Shown here: positions 1 through 11,125 of the stretch, one piece after another
How the letters are laid out: each line of letters begins with the position of its first letter
How positions within the stretch are numbered: position 1 is the first letter of the stretch
DNA from: Acanthosepion pharaonis
Taxonomy: Eukaryota; Mollusca; Cephalopoda; Sepiida; Sepiidae
NCBI GenBank assembly: GCA_903632075.3
Contig: CAHIKZ030002633.1
Coordinates: 343,501-407,500, forward strand
DNA length: 64,000 nucleotides
Reading direction: 5' to 3'
Made by a program: the position numbers and the translations under genes
The notes under the pieces: generated by a model
Told to the model about the DNA's origin: nothing
Databases searched by the model: none
The model's input: the letters and a program-made list of their open reading frames with translations, nothing else

Positions 1-504
1 CACATAAAGAAGAAGTAGGCTTAATCGAACAGTTTGTAAAAATCGTGCTAGCAACCATGACGCCACCCTGCAACGTCCGTCCGTCCGTCCTTTCTACATA
101 TCTGGATGATTAAACACCAGATTTACGTAAGAACTGATTTTAATGCTTATATTTTAAAGATATACATAGTTAAATGAAATAGACAGAGAAGGATATGAAG
201 ATTAAATTAATAGATACAAATGGAGATAGATTGATTCAGACATCCGTGAGATATATATATATATATATTAAAGTATACATTGAAGTCAACACCCAAAGGT
301 GATGGTCTGTTTCCTGATTAGGCGCAATCTTCCATACTTTCTACATATCTGGATTAATAAAACACCATATGTACGTAAGAACAGATTTTAACGCTTATAT
401 TTTAAATATATTCATAGATAATGAATTGAATGAAATGGACATCAAGAGTATGAAGACTTAAATTAATACATACAAATGGAGATAGATAGATTCAGACACC
501 TGTG

Positions 505-510
<6 letters not shown>
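1..510 (+). repeat. Interspersed repeat family, two direct copies
   Basis: Two adjacent copies of one dispersed repeat. The block 91-255 and the block 339-510 align over about 170 bases, each running from a 'ctacatatctgga' start through 'aaattaata..atacaaatggagatagat' into a (TA)n tract. A third, more diverged copy occupies 2236-2640 and a partial one 4490-4580. It has no coding capacity and no visible Pol III boxes. The family appears to seed (GATA)n and (TA)n growth at fixed internal points. Confidence 0.7.

Positions 511-580
<70 letters not shown>
508..580. repeat. (TA)n then (GA)n microsatellite
   Basis: A pure TA run of about 25 repeats passes directly into a GA run of about 12 repeats. 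It forms the 3' end of the dispersed repeat copy at 339-510. Confidence 0.95.
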
Positions 581-671
581 GAGAGGAGGGAGATAAATAT
601 ACAGATAATGGACAGATATAATTATATAAGCACAGCAATAGATAGATACATACATACATCGATATTATAAG

Positions 672-672
672 G

Positions 673-737
<65 letters not shown>
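672..737. repeat. (GATA)n microsatellite
   Basis: About 16 uninterrupted GATA units. The following 740-1350 holds no recognisable element. A short AG-rich patch lies at 1038-1060. Confidence 0.95.
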
Positions 738-740
<3 letters not shown>

Positions 741-1350
741 AATTCATGCTTTTGATCTCTGATGCTTTTTCCCACCTAGTGTAAAAAAACTGCTCTGTGT
801 ATCTGACTCTAATTGGTTTTAGTGTGTGCTTTGTAGAGGGCGCTTTGTATCGATGTGTATTTCACGTGACCAAACATATGTTGTCTGATTCAATACCCAT
901 TTACCCGTGTGTCTACGTTTGTATGTGTAAGTATGCGATCGGGCATTTTATCTGCACGATGTGTGTGTTCTTATGTCGGCAGGGGCGAGACAGAAAGAGG
1001 TTATACGAATGTGGAATGTACCCCCCTCTTTATATAAGAGAGAGTGAGAGAGAGCGATCATTTTTTTTTTTTGCTTCCTTTTGACGCTTGCACGAACTTT
1101 TTTCTACTGAATAATTTTCAACAACGTCTATAAGCTTAATATTTTGATCTTTTTGTACACTTAGAAAATAAATGAACACTTTATTTGTCTTATCAAAGAC
1201 GCCCCGGAGTTTGATGGTTACATTTTACAAAGTAGTTTTTTTATGAAAGAATAAAAGCACTTTCTTCTGTCAAGAGAATAATTTAGTGAGTGATAAGTTA
1301 GCAGTAACAGAATGTCTATATACGATGCGTCAAAAGGGTAATTAAGTTAC

Positions 1351-1401
<51 letters not shown>
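1351..1401. repeat. (GATA)n microsatellite
   Basis: About 12 uninterrupted GATA units. From 1402 to 1850 I see only a short TA/GA patch (1440-1470) and otherwise unassigned AT-rich DNA. Confidence 0.95.
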
Positions 1402-1852
1402 GAAGAGACTGACGTAGATAGATGGATGGATTTGAAGAGAATATATATATATATATATATAGCGAGAGAGAGATGAATCGACTGGGAGAGATGATTGATT
1501 TTGATTTGTTGGGTTATTTAATATCGAATTTTACAAAGGACACAGTGAGAAGCAAACTCATTAGTAATAATCACGTTCAAGTAAAAGGCTTTTTCATTTC
1601 TGCGTCGGATTTTCTGTTCGTATGTATTAACTTACTTGGCAACGTGTAAAACTCTGTCGTATATTAGTTCATATATTTTCTACTGTACACTTAACACGGA
1701 CTGATCTTGTCTTTCCGCACAATTCTATTTCAATGTTATTTCAGCCAACCGACTCTACAAGTGTCAGTTAAGAAGATGAGGGTGAAATATTACTTTTCTC
1801 TTACAAATCGTTACAATAGATAGATTAAGGAAAATGGAAAGAAAAAGGATAT

Positions 1853-2060
1853 ACTTAGACTCGGAGAGAGACGGTTGAAACTTCTGGTACACATAATGAG
1901 GAAAGATAACTTGGAGAATTTGGCACGCACAGAACAAGAGGAACAGATGAAAACAGAGAATAACCTACCTAACAAGCTTGTGTAAAGGGATGGCAAAACG
2001 GAGAAAATTGTGAAGAGCCAGGATCGTCCACATTCGGAAGTGACACTACACATAGAAAAA
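1853..2060 (+). pseudogene. RTE-type LINE, C-terminal ORF fragment
   Basis: A conceptual translation with frameshifts gives RLKLLVHIMRKDNLENLA, matching the 'FLGHVMRK.GLENL' block near the C terminus of RTE-type non-LTR retrotransposon polyproteins. It then passes through an IAKRQ..LWRAMI-like region ('gtgaagagccaggatcgtcc'). Only about 200 bases of the ORF end remain, so the copy is heavily 5'-truncated. The same segment recurs at 9850-10090, 28715-29225, 34630-34930 (minus), 40957-41060 and 50125-50480 (minus). Family assignment is by motif, from general knowledge. Confidence 0.6.
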
Positions 2061-2235
2061 GAAGCTTAGCATGGTACGAGACCAAAAATGTTGCGGTCAG
2101 TGTACCTATGATAGACGGGAAGCTATGCTAATGACATAAGCATTCATAGTCGGGATAAGAACGATCTTGAACGAAAACAAAATGAGGCGGAGTGCAAGGA
2201 AGAAGTGAATACATTGCTTGTTCACAATCATTAGG

Positions 2236-2488
2236 GAAAAGTGAATATAAATAGCCTAAGGCTTAATCGAACAGTTTATAAAAAACTGTTCGATTAACCA
2301 TGAAATAACCATCCGTCTGTCTATCCTTCCTTGCTTCCTTTATATATTTTATGTACGTGAGAATTGCTTTTCACCCTTACACGCTAATATTTGAAATATA
2401 TGCATAGATAATGAAGAGAATGGAATAGATTGAGACAAGCAGACAGAAAGACATAGGCATGAAGACTTAAATTAATACATACAAGTGG

Positions 2489-2551
<63 letters not shown>

Positions 2552-2640
2552 AAATGAATAGATTGAAATAGATATGAACAGACTGAGATAGATATTACTA
2601 GATAGATAGAGCGAGAGATATGAAGACATAAATTAATACA
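2236..2640 (+). repeat. Interspersed repeat copy with internal GATA run
   Basis: Related to the copies at 1-510. It begins 'ggcttaatcgaacagttt', as at 18-36, and includes 'cttaaattaatacatacaa' (2466-2484) before about 16 GATA units (2490-2550). The GATA run is followed by two spacers of the 'gatatgaaca' and 'gatatgaagac' type, the same spacer vocabulary as the large satellite at 5366-7074. A 15-bp perfect hairpin lies at 2263-2297. Confidence 0.65.
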
Positions 2641-2649
2641 TAGAGACAG

Positions 2650-2651
<2 letters not shown>

Positions 2652-2710
<59 letters not shown>
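2652..2710. repeat. (TA)n microsatellite
   Basis: About 29 TA units. Confidence 0.95.
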
Positions 2711-2713
<3 letters not shown>

Positions 2714-2714
2714 A

Positions 2715-2912
2715 AATATAGTTTTAAGGTATGCTATATCTATTGGTTAAAGTACTCAATATAGAGCGTATGCAAATATAAACGTGAGCATTGAAGTCAA
2801 CATCCAGAGGCGACAGTATACTTCATACTAAACGCAATCATCAGGGTTGACGATTGCGTTCAGCATGAAGCAGACTATCGCCTCTGAGTATATATATATA
2901 TATATATATATA
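2715..2912. repeat. Palindromic repeat family beside (TA)n, copy 1
   Basis: Imperfect palindrome with arms 2805-2843 and 2848-2886, preceded by the conserved lead-in 'tatgctatatctattgg..' and followed by (TA)12. Related copies are at 35945-36105 and 37180-37312, a half copy at 281-330, and an inverted lead-in at 40240-40280. It has no ORF. The arms contain 'aacgcaatc' and 'gaggcgacagt'. MITE-like by structure, but no target duplication is visible because TA tracts flank it. Confidence 0.65.
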
Positions 2913-2947
2913 CGAGGATTTGAAGAAATGTTCATAGACTGACAATA

Positions 2948-4096
2948 AAGGAGTGATGCTAGAACTGTGAAATCTTGCATGCATTAACTTTAACTCTTCT
3001 TATCAATAACTGCTTTGTTTCTTTCCAGATAAACTGACATCTGACTATTCAAAGAGGACAGTTCATCCACTTGGGCAAAAACGTCATCAATATATGATGT
3101 CATCAATATATGACGTCATCATTACTGTGATACTGGTTCCCAGCCCAGTGTTTTTTCATGTTGGGGAACATATTGTAATAAAACCAGGAGAATAGGGAGG
3201 GCGATCAACCAGTTAAAATCTAGTCATGCACAGCAGGCATTGAAACCAAAGACGTGTGTTCTGGAGCATTGTCTTGATGAAACTAGACCCCTTTCGTCAG
3301 TTTTCTGGGCATTTTGGTCTTAGCAAATGAGCATATTAGTCTCCATTGATAGTCTGGCCCTTTTGAGGATAGTTAAAAAAACAATACCTTTTGCATCCCA
3401 AAACACGGAGGCCATCACCTTTCCTGCAGATGAAACGACCTTGGAATACTTTGAAGTTAGTGAGGAGCATGGATTGTCTCATTGTCTCTGCCTCATCCTA
3501 AGTTGGAAAGCGTTCAAGGAAACCAGCTAAATCTGTTGTCTGAAACAATGTTAAATTTTTCCAGATGATCAGTCTTATGTGCTTTTGATCAGGTGTTGGA
3601 AGACATGGGACCCACTGAGCAGAAACCTTCTGCATGCCAAGTTCATTGTGCAGAATATTATCAACTCTCTCATGGGATATGCTAACAGCAATGACTATTT
3701 GATTTATAGTCAATCATCGTCAATCATGTGGTGAATACGATCAATGTTTTCCTCGGTGGCCGTAGAAAGTCCAGACCTTGAGTCATCTTCAAGATTCCTT
3801 CTTCTCCTAAATTCAGCTGCACACGTTTGAACTGTTGATAAAGTTGGAGCGTCATCCATTAAAGTAGCAACCATGTCAACATGAATGTTCTTGGGGGTTA
3901 AACTCTATTTCGGCAGGTACATGGTAACACCACAATGCAAATTTTGTCAATTTTCAACAGAAGTCGTTAGTAATTATATTTGATTTCTTCTTTGAACAGT
4001 CAGATATCAGTTTACCTGGAAAGAACCATTGCAATAATTAAAAAGAAGAGTTGAAATTAATGCATGCAAGATTTCACAGCCCTAGTATCGCTCCTT
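2948..4096 (-). mobile_element. mariner element with long TIRs, defective
   Basis: Bounded by TA dinucleotides (2946-2947 and 4097-4098) and by imperfect terminal inverted repeats of about 110 bp (2948-3060 against 3988-4096). At 1149 bp it is a little shorter than a typical 1.3-kb mariner. The minus strand carries a decayed transposase. The arrangement fits the mariner branch of Tc1/mariner. Internal stops and deletions make it non-autonomous. Confidence 0.85.
3130..3905 (-). pseudogene. mariner transposase pseudogene
   Basis: Minus-strand translation shows the N-terminal HTH region (TCAAEFRRRRNLEDDSRSGL, then EENIDRIHHM, VDNILHNELGMQKVSAQWVP, TPDQKHIRLI and AGFLERFPT), a stop, then the first catalytic DE, the block VMASVFWDAKGIVF, and a frameshifted QDNAPEH carrying the second catalytic Asp, followed by FPNMKKHWAGNQYH. 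This is the order of a DD34D mariner transposase that would bind its own TIRs and cut at TA. Material is missing after the first DE, there are several stops, and the last part reads in another frame. It cannot encode an active enzyme. Confidence 0.85.
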
Positions 4097-4140
4097 TATA
4101 AGTTAGCCGATTAACTTTTCAGCCCACCCTCGTAGATATA

Positions 4141-4390
4141 TAATCAGCACCCGCTCGAATCGGAATCGTCATCCTCTCTCCTTATTCCCTTCCTCCCCTT
4201 CCGGTGGTGAAAGCGGAGATGGGTGTGAACGGCCAGTCTACATCTGAAGAATTGTGTGTAGGAGTCACAGACGAGTGTAGCTGATGGACGCGGCTGGGTG
4301 AGTCGTGCCCTCTTGACAGCACGTCGCAGTTACTGTTCGTGTTGACGGTTGGACAAGCAAGTCTCGCCCTCCACATACACACGGATGGTC
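4141..4390. other. Moderately GC-rich unassigned segment
   Basis: Higher GC than its surroundings, open on the minus strand for 66 codons without recognisable similarity. It may be an LTR or UTR piece of an element I do not recognise. No splice or promoter signal decides it. Confidence 0.25.
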
Positions 4391-4393
4391 CTA

Positions 4394-4397
<4 letters not shown>

Positions 4398-4440
<43 letters not shown>
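4398..4440. repeat. (TA)n microsatellite
   Basis: About 21 TA units, followed by a GA-rich patch at 4470-4488. Confidence 0.95.
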
Positions 4441-4443
<3 letters not shown>

Positions 4444-4489
4444 CAATAATCGACAGACAGAGAGTGCGTGCGAGAGAGAGAGAGAGAGG

Positions 4490-4578
4490 TGAAGGCTTAA
4501 ATTATTACATACAAGTGGGGAGATAGATAAATAGATATGAACAAATTTAGATAGATAGATAGATAGATAGATAGATTA
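4490..4578. repeat. Partial GATA repeat with satellite-type spacer
   Basis: Contains 'cttaaattattacatacaag', then 'gatagata', the spacer 'tatgaacaaatttagatag' and more GATA units. The lead-in matches the dispersed repeats at 452-490 and 2466-2490, and the spacer matches the 5366-7074 satellite, linking the two. Confidence 0.8.
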
Positions 4579-4639
4579 TACTTAGATCTTCCTACAATCT
4601 CCCCACTAAGACGAGTTTTGACACAAGGTCCTTTTTTTA

Positions 4640-4880
4640 AGGTAGGTGCCCGAGCGCGTACACTCGAGCCAGGAACAAAAATTGCCCGCAGCCCCCGCAA
4701 CCGTCGGTTGCGCTGGCCTCGGTACGAGCACCGATCCCTCTCTCTGGTGCAATGAGAGGGCGCAGCGTCGGGCAGCTGTTCCCCAGAGCTGGGCAGCTCT
4801 TAGTATAATTTTCCTCAGTTGCGACTCTGTCCTTTGACGGAGTCGCCCCTGAGTGCACTCTGCTCAAAGACAGAGACGCA
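4640..4880. other. GC-rich island of unknown origin
   Basis: A sharply bounded GC-rich block in AT-rich DNA, open on both strands over 60-90 codons, with an internal foldback 'agagctgggcagctct' near 4784. No domain was recognised on either strand. It could be the 5' UTR or 3' end of a LINE. Confidence 0.3.
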
Positions 4881-4959
4881 ACTGCTAGATGATAGATAAA
4901 TGTGTTACAAACCCCTCGCAAAATTTTACTACTAGAGCGAAATTGACCCTTACTGAGTG

Positions 4960-5245
4960 TCTCTCACTGGTTTTGCGGAATAAGAACCACGAGGTGATGA
5001 ATATTTTGCAAACCCGCCTCTAAGCCATTGGAACTGTAGTCGTTGAGCTAGACTAAGCTAAACGAACAGACTGTGATTAATTGGTAGACTATTATGACAT
5101 GCATGAGACAATATTTTAATTTACAAAAATACGTTAAATCGTCATCGACAAATGCAAGCAGACTGATACACTAGACCCAGTGTCTCCCGACCATATGTTT
5201 AAAATAAAAAGTGCAGAGCAATCGCCAACTGAGCTATGTGAAATC
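4960..5245 (-). repeat. Degenerate tRNA-like sequences, possible SINE remnants
   Basis: The reverse complement of about 5160-5240 starts with 'tagctcagttgg', an excellent tRNA A-box/D-arm match, but the downstream B box is poor. A second tRNA-like stretch, reverse complement of 4975-5065, contains 'tctagctcaacgactacag'. They probably represent decayed SINE heads. Confidence 0.4.
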
Positions 5246-5365
5246 TTAACGCACACTTGTTTATTAAATGTGTAACCAAGTGCTTGAAATATAGAAACCA
5301 CAGGTGGGGCCAGACCACCGTAACATCAGAATATCACGCATTCCGTTATCTTTACGTAACGACTT

Positions 5366-5425
<60 letters not shown>

Positions 5426-5442
5426 TGAACAAATTGAGACAT

Positions 5443-5497
<55 letters not shown>

Positions 5498-5509
5498 TGA
5501 ACAAATTGT

Positions 5510-5565
<56 letters not shown>

Positions 5566-5580
5566 TGAACAAATTGAGAG

Positions 5581-5629
<49 letters not shown>

Positions 5630-5712
5630 TGAACAAATTGAGATAGATAGATAGATAGATATGAACAAATTGAGATAGATAGATAGATAGATAGATAGAT
5701 ATGAACAAATTG

Positions 5713-5761
<49 letters not shown>

Positions 5762-5772
5762 TGAACAAATTG

Positions 5773-5805
<33 letters not shown>

Positions 5806-5816
5806 TGAACAAATTG

Positions 5817-5865
<49 letters not shown>

Positions 5866-5882
5866 TGAACAAATTGAGATAG

Positions 5883-5913
<31 letters not shown>

Positions 5914-5932
5914 GATAGATATGAACAAATTG

Positions 5933-5969
<37 letters not shown>

Positions 5970-5980
5970 TGAACAAATTG

Positions 5981-6029
<49 letters not shown>

Positions 6030-6071
6030 TGAACAAATTGAGATAGATAGATAGATAGATATGAACAAATT

Positions 6072-6109
<38 letters not shown>

Positions 6110-6120
6110 TGAACAAATTG

Positions 6121-6157
<37 letters not shown>

Positions 6158-6168
6158 TGAACAAATTG

Positions 6169-6205
<37 letters not shown>

Positions 6206-6216
6206 TGAACAAATTG

Positions 6217-6261
<45 letters not shown>

Positions 6262-6388
6262 TGAACAAATTGAGATAGATAGATAGATAGATAGATAGAT
6301 ATGAACAAATTGAGATAGATAGATAGATAGATAGATATGAACAAATTGAGATAGATAGATAGATAGATAGATAGATATGAACAAATTG

Positions 6389-6425
<37 letters not shown>

Positions 6426-6436
6426 TGAACAAATTG

Positions 6437-6481
<45 letters not shown>

Positions 6482-6544
6482 GATAGATAGATATGAACAA
6501 ATTGAGATAGATAGATAGATAGATAGATAGATATGAACAAATTG

Positions 6545-6589
<45 letters not shown>

Positions 6590-6600
6590 TGAACAAATTG

Positions 6601-6637
<37 letters not shown>

Positions 6638-6647
6638 TGAACAAATT

Positions 6648-6689
<42 letters not shown>

Positions 6690-6701
6690 TAAAAAAAATT
6701 G

Positions 6702-6734
<33 letters not shown>

Positions 6735-6744
6735 TGAACAAATG

Positions 6745-6789
<45 letters not shown>

Positions 6790-6950
6790 TGAACAAATTG
6801 AGATAGATAGATAGATAGATAGATAGATATGAACAAATTGAGATAGATAGATAGATAGATAGAACAAATATGAGATAAATAGATAGATAGATAGATAGAT
6901 ATGAACAAATTGAGATAGATAGATAGATAGATAGATAGATGAACAAATTG

Positions 6951-6991
<41 letters not shown>

Positions 6992-7015
6992 TGAAGAAAG
7001 ATGAGATAGACAAAT

Positions 7016-7052
<37 letters not shown>

Positions 7053-7074
7053 GTGAACAAATTGAGATAGATAC
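5366..7074. repeat. 1.7-kb GATA satellite with regular spacer
   Basis: Continuous array of (GATA)3-13 blocks separated about 34 times by one short spacer, usually 'tatgaacaaattga', on the same strand throughout. Spacers drift at the right end (for example 6690, 6740, 6866, 6995), while the left and middle are homogeneous, as expected for unequal exchange or slippage with edge decay. Apparent long minus-strand frames rich in Tyr-Leu-Ser-Ile are translations of the repeat, not genes. Confidence 0.97.
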
Positions 7075-7096
7075 ATAATTAGACTGATTCTTGTTT

Positions 7097-7140
7097 TCTC
7101 TCGCGCGCGCGCACGCGCTTGCTCGCTCTCTATCTCTCTG
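7097..7140. repeat. Alternating CG/CA tract
   Basis: A short alternating purine-pyrimidine CG/CA stretch followed by a CT-rich stretch at the right edge of the GATA satellite. It has Z-DNA potential. Confidence 0.7.
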
Positions 7141-9000
7141 ATCATCAAACGCTGTGTTCGAAAATCAAAGGAGAATTTTGCTGTTCAAACAAGAGTAAAA
7201 ATTAGAAAGCGCGCAACAGGCATCAAGAGCTGTGTTTGTTGCGTTAGCGACATGAAGCCAACACTGAAGTGAAAATAGCTGCTACGTCTGAAGAGACAAC
7301 AAAAACGACAACAACAACAACACCACCAACAACAACAACACGGTACTGGTTCAGTAATAATATCAGTCAGTAGGCGAACCGTAACAATGGAGCTTTTCCA
7401 TTCACAGAGGTACGTTTAGTTGAGACATGTATCTTAATACAGTGATCCAACCCAGGTATATTTACCCGGCCGCCCTACTAAGGCAGGATGTGACACATTT
7501 AAACGTGCAGAGTGCCATATACATACGTATGTATGAGCCAGATACCTGGTGTAGGGATTTGTCCCTGCGCTGGTGGTATCACACGCCTACAACTAGGCTT
7601 GGACTTTGGACTGGCTCGGGTCTGGACCAGCTATGAATAGCTTAGACCAGCTCTGGCCAGCTTGGCATCGATATTGTACCGTCTCTACTTCCCTCACTGC
7701 TATAACGAAGGTATTGACGTGTGGTTGCAATCACCGGGACTTGGCGTCTTCTCCCATGTAAATGGAAGAAGACGTCCAGAGAATGGGGAGAAATGTTTAC
7801 TCCACTTCCGGTACAAAATTCCTGCACCGAATTGGGTTAGTAATTTTTGTATTTACTTTCTTCTCGTTGGTAGCATAATTGTTTTAATGGTCTTCATAAG
7901 CTATTCTTGCCATAAAAGAAACCATTCAGCAATTAGATTTCAAAATAAAATAAAAATGGTTCCCACTTCTGCGCAGTTTAGCTTTCTGGGATTTTACTTA
8001 CGCCCAGAAAATAAACAAATTGTTAGCGTTGAATAGTAATGGCCCCAAAGACAATTCGAATATACCAAAGAGAAGTCGAAAATGCTTCCTTTGAAAGAAA
8101 TTTTCTTTCCTATTCTCTGCTGATTGATTTCTATTTCAGTGAAACGAGCCCCCCACCCCCACCTCGACATTCTTTGGCGTGGGGAAGTGAGAGGGTTTGT
8201 AAAATTATCTAAATAACGGTTGCATATTTGCATACGTGTTTTGGCGGGAATTTCTTGCAGGCTGGCTTTGTTTATATCTTTTCGTTTAAGACAGGGGTAC
8301 AATATGAGTTATTTTTTTTCTTCTTGGCGCCTGTGTACTTAGGAGAAGAAACATTACCAAGGACATTTTTGTAATAAAATATAAAAGGAACCAATCCTTC
8401 CATCTCAGAGCGAACCTTGAAGAAATATTACATTTTGAACGGAATTATTTGATCTGTCTGCACATCTGGAGACTTTTTTTCCATTTAAATGGATTTTTTT
8501 TTAATTATTACAGCAAGTTGCCTTGAAACCAAGCAAGCATGATTTTTTTTTATTCAAAACCGGGTTTCAACTTTAGTTAAACTTTTTTCTACAAGTAGAA
8601 AAAAGACTTAATTTTCCTTGATTAAATTTGTTCCTACCCGCCAATTGTCGAATACTATTACCGTAGTCTTTTTTTTTTTCTAGAAAAAAGACTGCAATTA
8701 TTTGATTATTTCATTTTTTTTTTTTTTTTTTTTTTCTTTGCGTTGAAATGTTTTTCAACACTTGTATTCATTTGAAATTTATTCACATTTCATCTTCACG
8801 GGACCTTTTTTCTTTAACATTGGCATACCAACGCTAACCCATTGTTGCACTGATTTCCCTTCAGTGTGAAGGTCTTTATAGAACTACTCGCCTCTATCTT
8901 TTTTTACTTATTTATTTTTATTTTTTGTTTTGTTTTTGTTTTTTTTGAAAGTTACCTTACCTTCCCATAATCCATTTCGGCACCCCCACTACTTTTACTT
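7141..9000. other. Largely unassigned AT-rich DNA
   Basis: Contains a CAA-rich patch (7290-7342), a plus-strand open stretch of 124 codons (7662-8036) without recognisable domains, and many T homopolymers (for example 8714-8734). Two T/A hairpins lie at 8580-8608 and 8665-8693. I find no gene or mobile-element signature here. Confidence 0.4.
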
Positions 9001-9002
9001 TT

Positions 9003-9008
<6 letters not shown>

Positions 9009-9066
<58 letters not shown>
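9009..9066. repeat. (TA)n microsatellite
   Basis: About 28 TA units. 9067-9850 holds only T- and A-homopolymers and unassigned DNA. Confidence 0.95.
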
Positions 9067-9070
<4 letters not shown>

Positions 9071-9849
9071 GGCTACCAATTTCGAGCGCACACCCCAAAA
9101 TTGTTAACAGGCATTGGCTTCGGCGCTAAAAGGTAACGACGCAAGACCAAAATTTAAAACCCCAGTAATCCGGTAAGCACTCGGTGGCGTTTTTATTTTT
9201 ATATTCCTGTTTGCTTGTTAATGTCTTTTTTTTTCTTTTTTTTTTCTCAGCACGTCGGGTTTTCCAACCGGCTAAAATATTCCTTTTAAAGTTTTTCTCT
9301 TTTTTTTTCCCCTCAATATTTTGAATATTTTACAACGCCCACTCTGTTATACTTATTTTTTTTAACATCTTTTAAGTGAAAAGGTAAAATTTCTTTAACA
9401 AGGAAATAAAAACCTGAATGCTTGGGTTACTCGGATCAAAGGTAAGAACGATTCTTCTCTTAGTCACATAACTTTTTACTAAAAAGCATATCGGACAAAG
9501 ATGGATAAACCTGCCCGCAATAAGATGGAGTGTCAAATGGACAGTTTGTTTTTTGGGTTTTTTTTTTCCAGTGACACCGCTTTTTTAGCTACCTTCACTC
9601 TTCGACAAAAAAAAAAGTGTAAATTCACTTTCATCATGTTTAGGTTTTTATTACAATTCTAATCGTCACTTTAAAACAAATCATTGCCGAAAAGTGAAGG
9701 TCGTTATAAAAAAAAAAAACGAAACCTGTCATTGAAAAAAAAAAAACAAACAAACTTGATACTATCATATTGCGAACACGTTTGTTCATGTTTGCTGCAG
9801 ATTGTCATACTTGTTCTATTTTATTAGTTACGTAGAATCAGAAATAGTT

Positions 9850-10090
9850 GAAATTTCGAAAACTTATAATGTGGAAAGTAAGACTGGAAAATTTGTCACT
9901 CACAGGATATAGTGAAAGAGGGACAGGGGGGGGCGAAAAAAAAAGTAACCTACATAACGAGCTTGAGTAATTGGATGGCAAAACAGGGATTCAGAGGGAT
10001 GTCAAAATGACAAACGTTGCTAAGATCTACAAAGGATATGAAGTTGTGGAGAGCCATGATCACCTATATCTTGAAAGGCACAAGAGGTTA
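9850..10090 (+). pseudogene. RTE-type LINE C-terminal fragment
   Basis: Same segment as 1853-2060: 'ttggatggcaaaacag' (KWMAEQ-like), then 'gttgctaagatctacaaagg', then 'ttgtggagagccatgatcac' (LWRAMI-like) and the LKGT end. Frame is lost several times, including at a G8 run and an A9 run. It is 5'-truncated. Confidence 0.55.
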
Positions 10091-10479
10091 TCTAATAAAT
10101 TTTTATCATAAGTATTTACGTTGTATCGACAAAACAGCATTTAGGTTTTCGGTAACATCCACGGTTTCAGGTATCGGCTAGTATCCTTAGACCATGTACA
10201 ACGCGGATAATGGGGGACTATTCTACTTTCCTATAATTACGTTATACATATTTACTTAGTTTAGTCTGGTACAAGGTAGTAAATAAGGAGAGATGGTGTA
10301 GGAAAACTTTCCCAGTGTCACTCTTCTGCCTGTCTCCATTGAAAAAAAAAATGCCATTAGATAAAGGTTGAATACATCGCTTATTTTCCTGGCTATGGGT
10401 TTAATAGCAGAGTAGATTGATCTCTCTAGGCTTGGATGACATCCAATCAAGAAGAGGGACTAATCTGAATTCAAAAACC

Positions 10480-10600
10480 GTCAACAAGAAACCACTCCAC
10501 TATCTTTCCCGAGGTGTTATCGCAATACGCAGATAATAAAGAAAAGGAACCCGTGGAAAGCCACGATCACTTACGTTCTGTAGAACGATAACAATAAATA
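10480..10600 (+). pseudogene. Short RTE-type LINE 3' fragment
   Basis: Contains 'gtggaaagccacgatcactt', corresponding to the WRAMI.. end of the RTE ORF. Little else is recognisable. Confidence 0.35.
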
Positions 10601-10949
10601 AATATATAAACGTAGGATAAAATAATCGTGTCATACAGAAAATTATTAAAAAAATTACAAACGTGATGCGCCAAATAAAAACCATGTGGAGGTGGGGGGG
10701 GGGATAATCAGGCCGGAACTTATATTTGGCACACAAGATAAGTCCCTATAATCTTCACAAAAATATTGTAATATTGCCGCTTATTAAGAAACGGGACGAT
10801 GAAACATATCAAGAAAGATTTATCCTGACAATGATTCCATGTATTAAAAATATTGATGAGTGTAAAATTAAATAAAAACTGAAAATACAATTTTATTCTT
10901 GTAATTTCGACATTTTTACATAAATTAGCTATTATCTTATAATAAATGA

Positions 10950-11125
10950 ATGTGCGGTTATCGAACCCGGAAAGTAAGATCCGAGTGCTGAGTTCAAATC
11001 CCAGTCGAGTGTGTTTTGTTCGCTTTCACAAAAGAATCATGGGAAAGGTATGAATCTTTCCTCACCCTAGCAACTCCGGCCCGTAAAAACGTACTTGTGT
11101 TACGAAACCATTCCACACCGAATGT
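10950..11125 (+). repeat. tRNA-derived SINE, family A
   Basis: A good B box ('gagttcaaatcccag', 10990s) in a decayed tRNA-like head, followed by the body landmark 'gggaaaggtatgaatc' (11040-11055) shared with the copies at 17238, 30055, 49190, 61905 and 62378. Lacks coding capacity and would depend on a partner LINE. Family naming from sequence alone is not possible. OR2-type octopus SINEs are a candidate. Confidence 0.6.

Noticed and set aside
660..740. CRISPR-like array from regular repeats
   Set aside because: Simple GATA microsatellite in eukaryotic DNA without unique spacers. The same applies to the 5366-7074 array, whose spacers are identical.
5264..7148. Very long minus-strand frames (200-600 codons) of Tyr-Leu-Ser-Ile composition
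   Set aside because: They are direct translations of the GATA satellite, whose 4-bp unit lacks stops in these frames. No initiation context, domain or codon bias supports a gene.
7662..8036. 124-codon plus-strand frame with a hydrophobic stretch
   Set aside because: The apparent membrane segment comes from T-rich DNA. No similarity, promoter or splice pattern could be supported.
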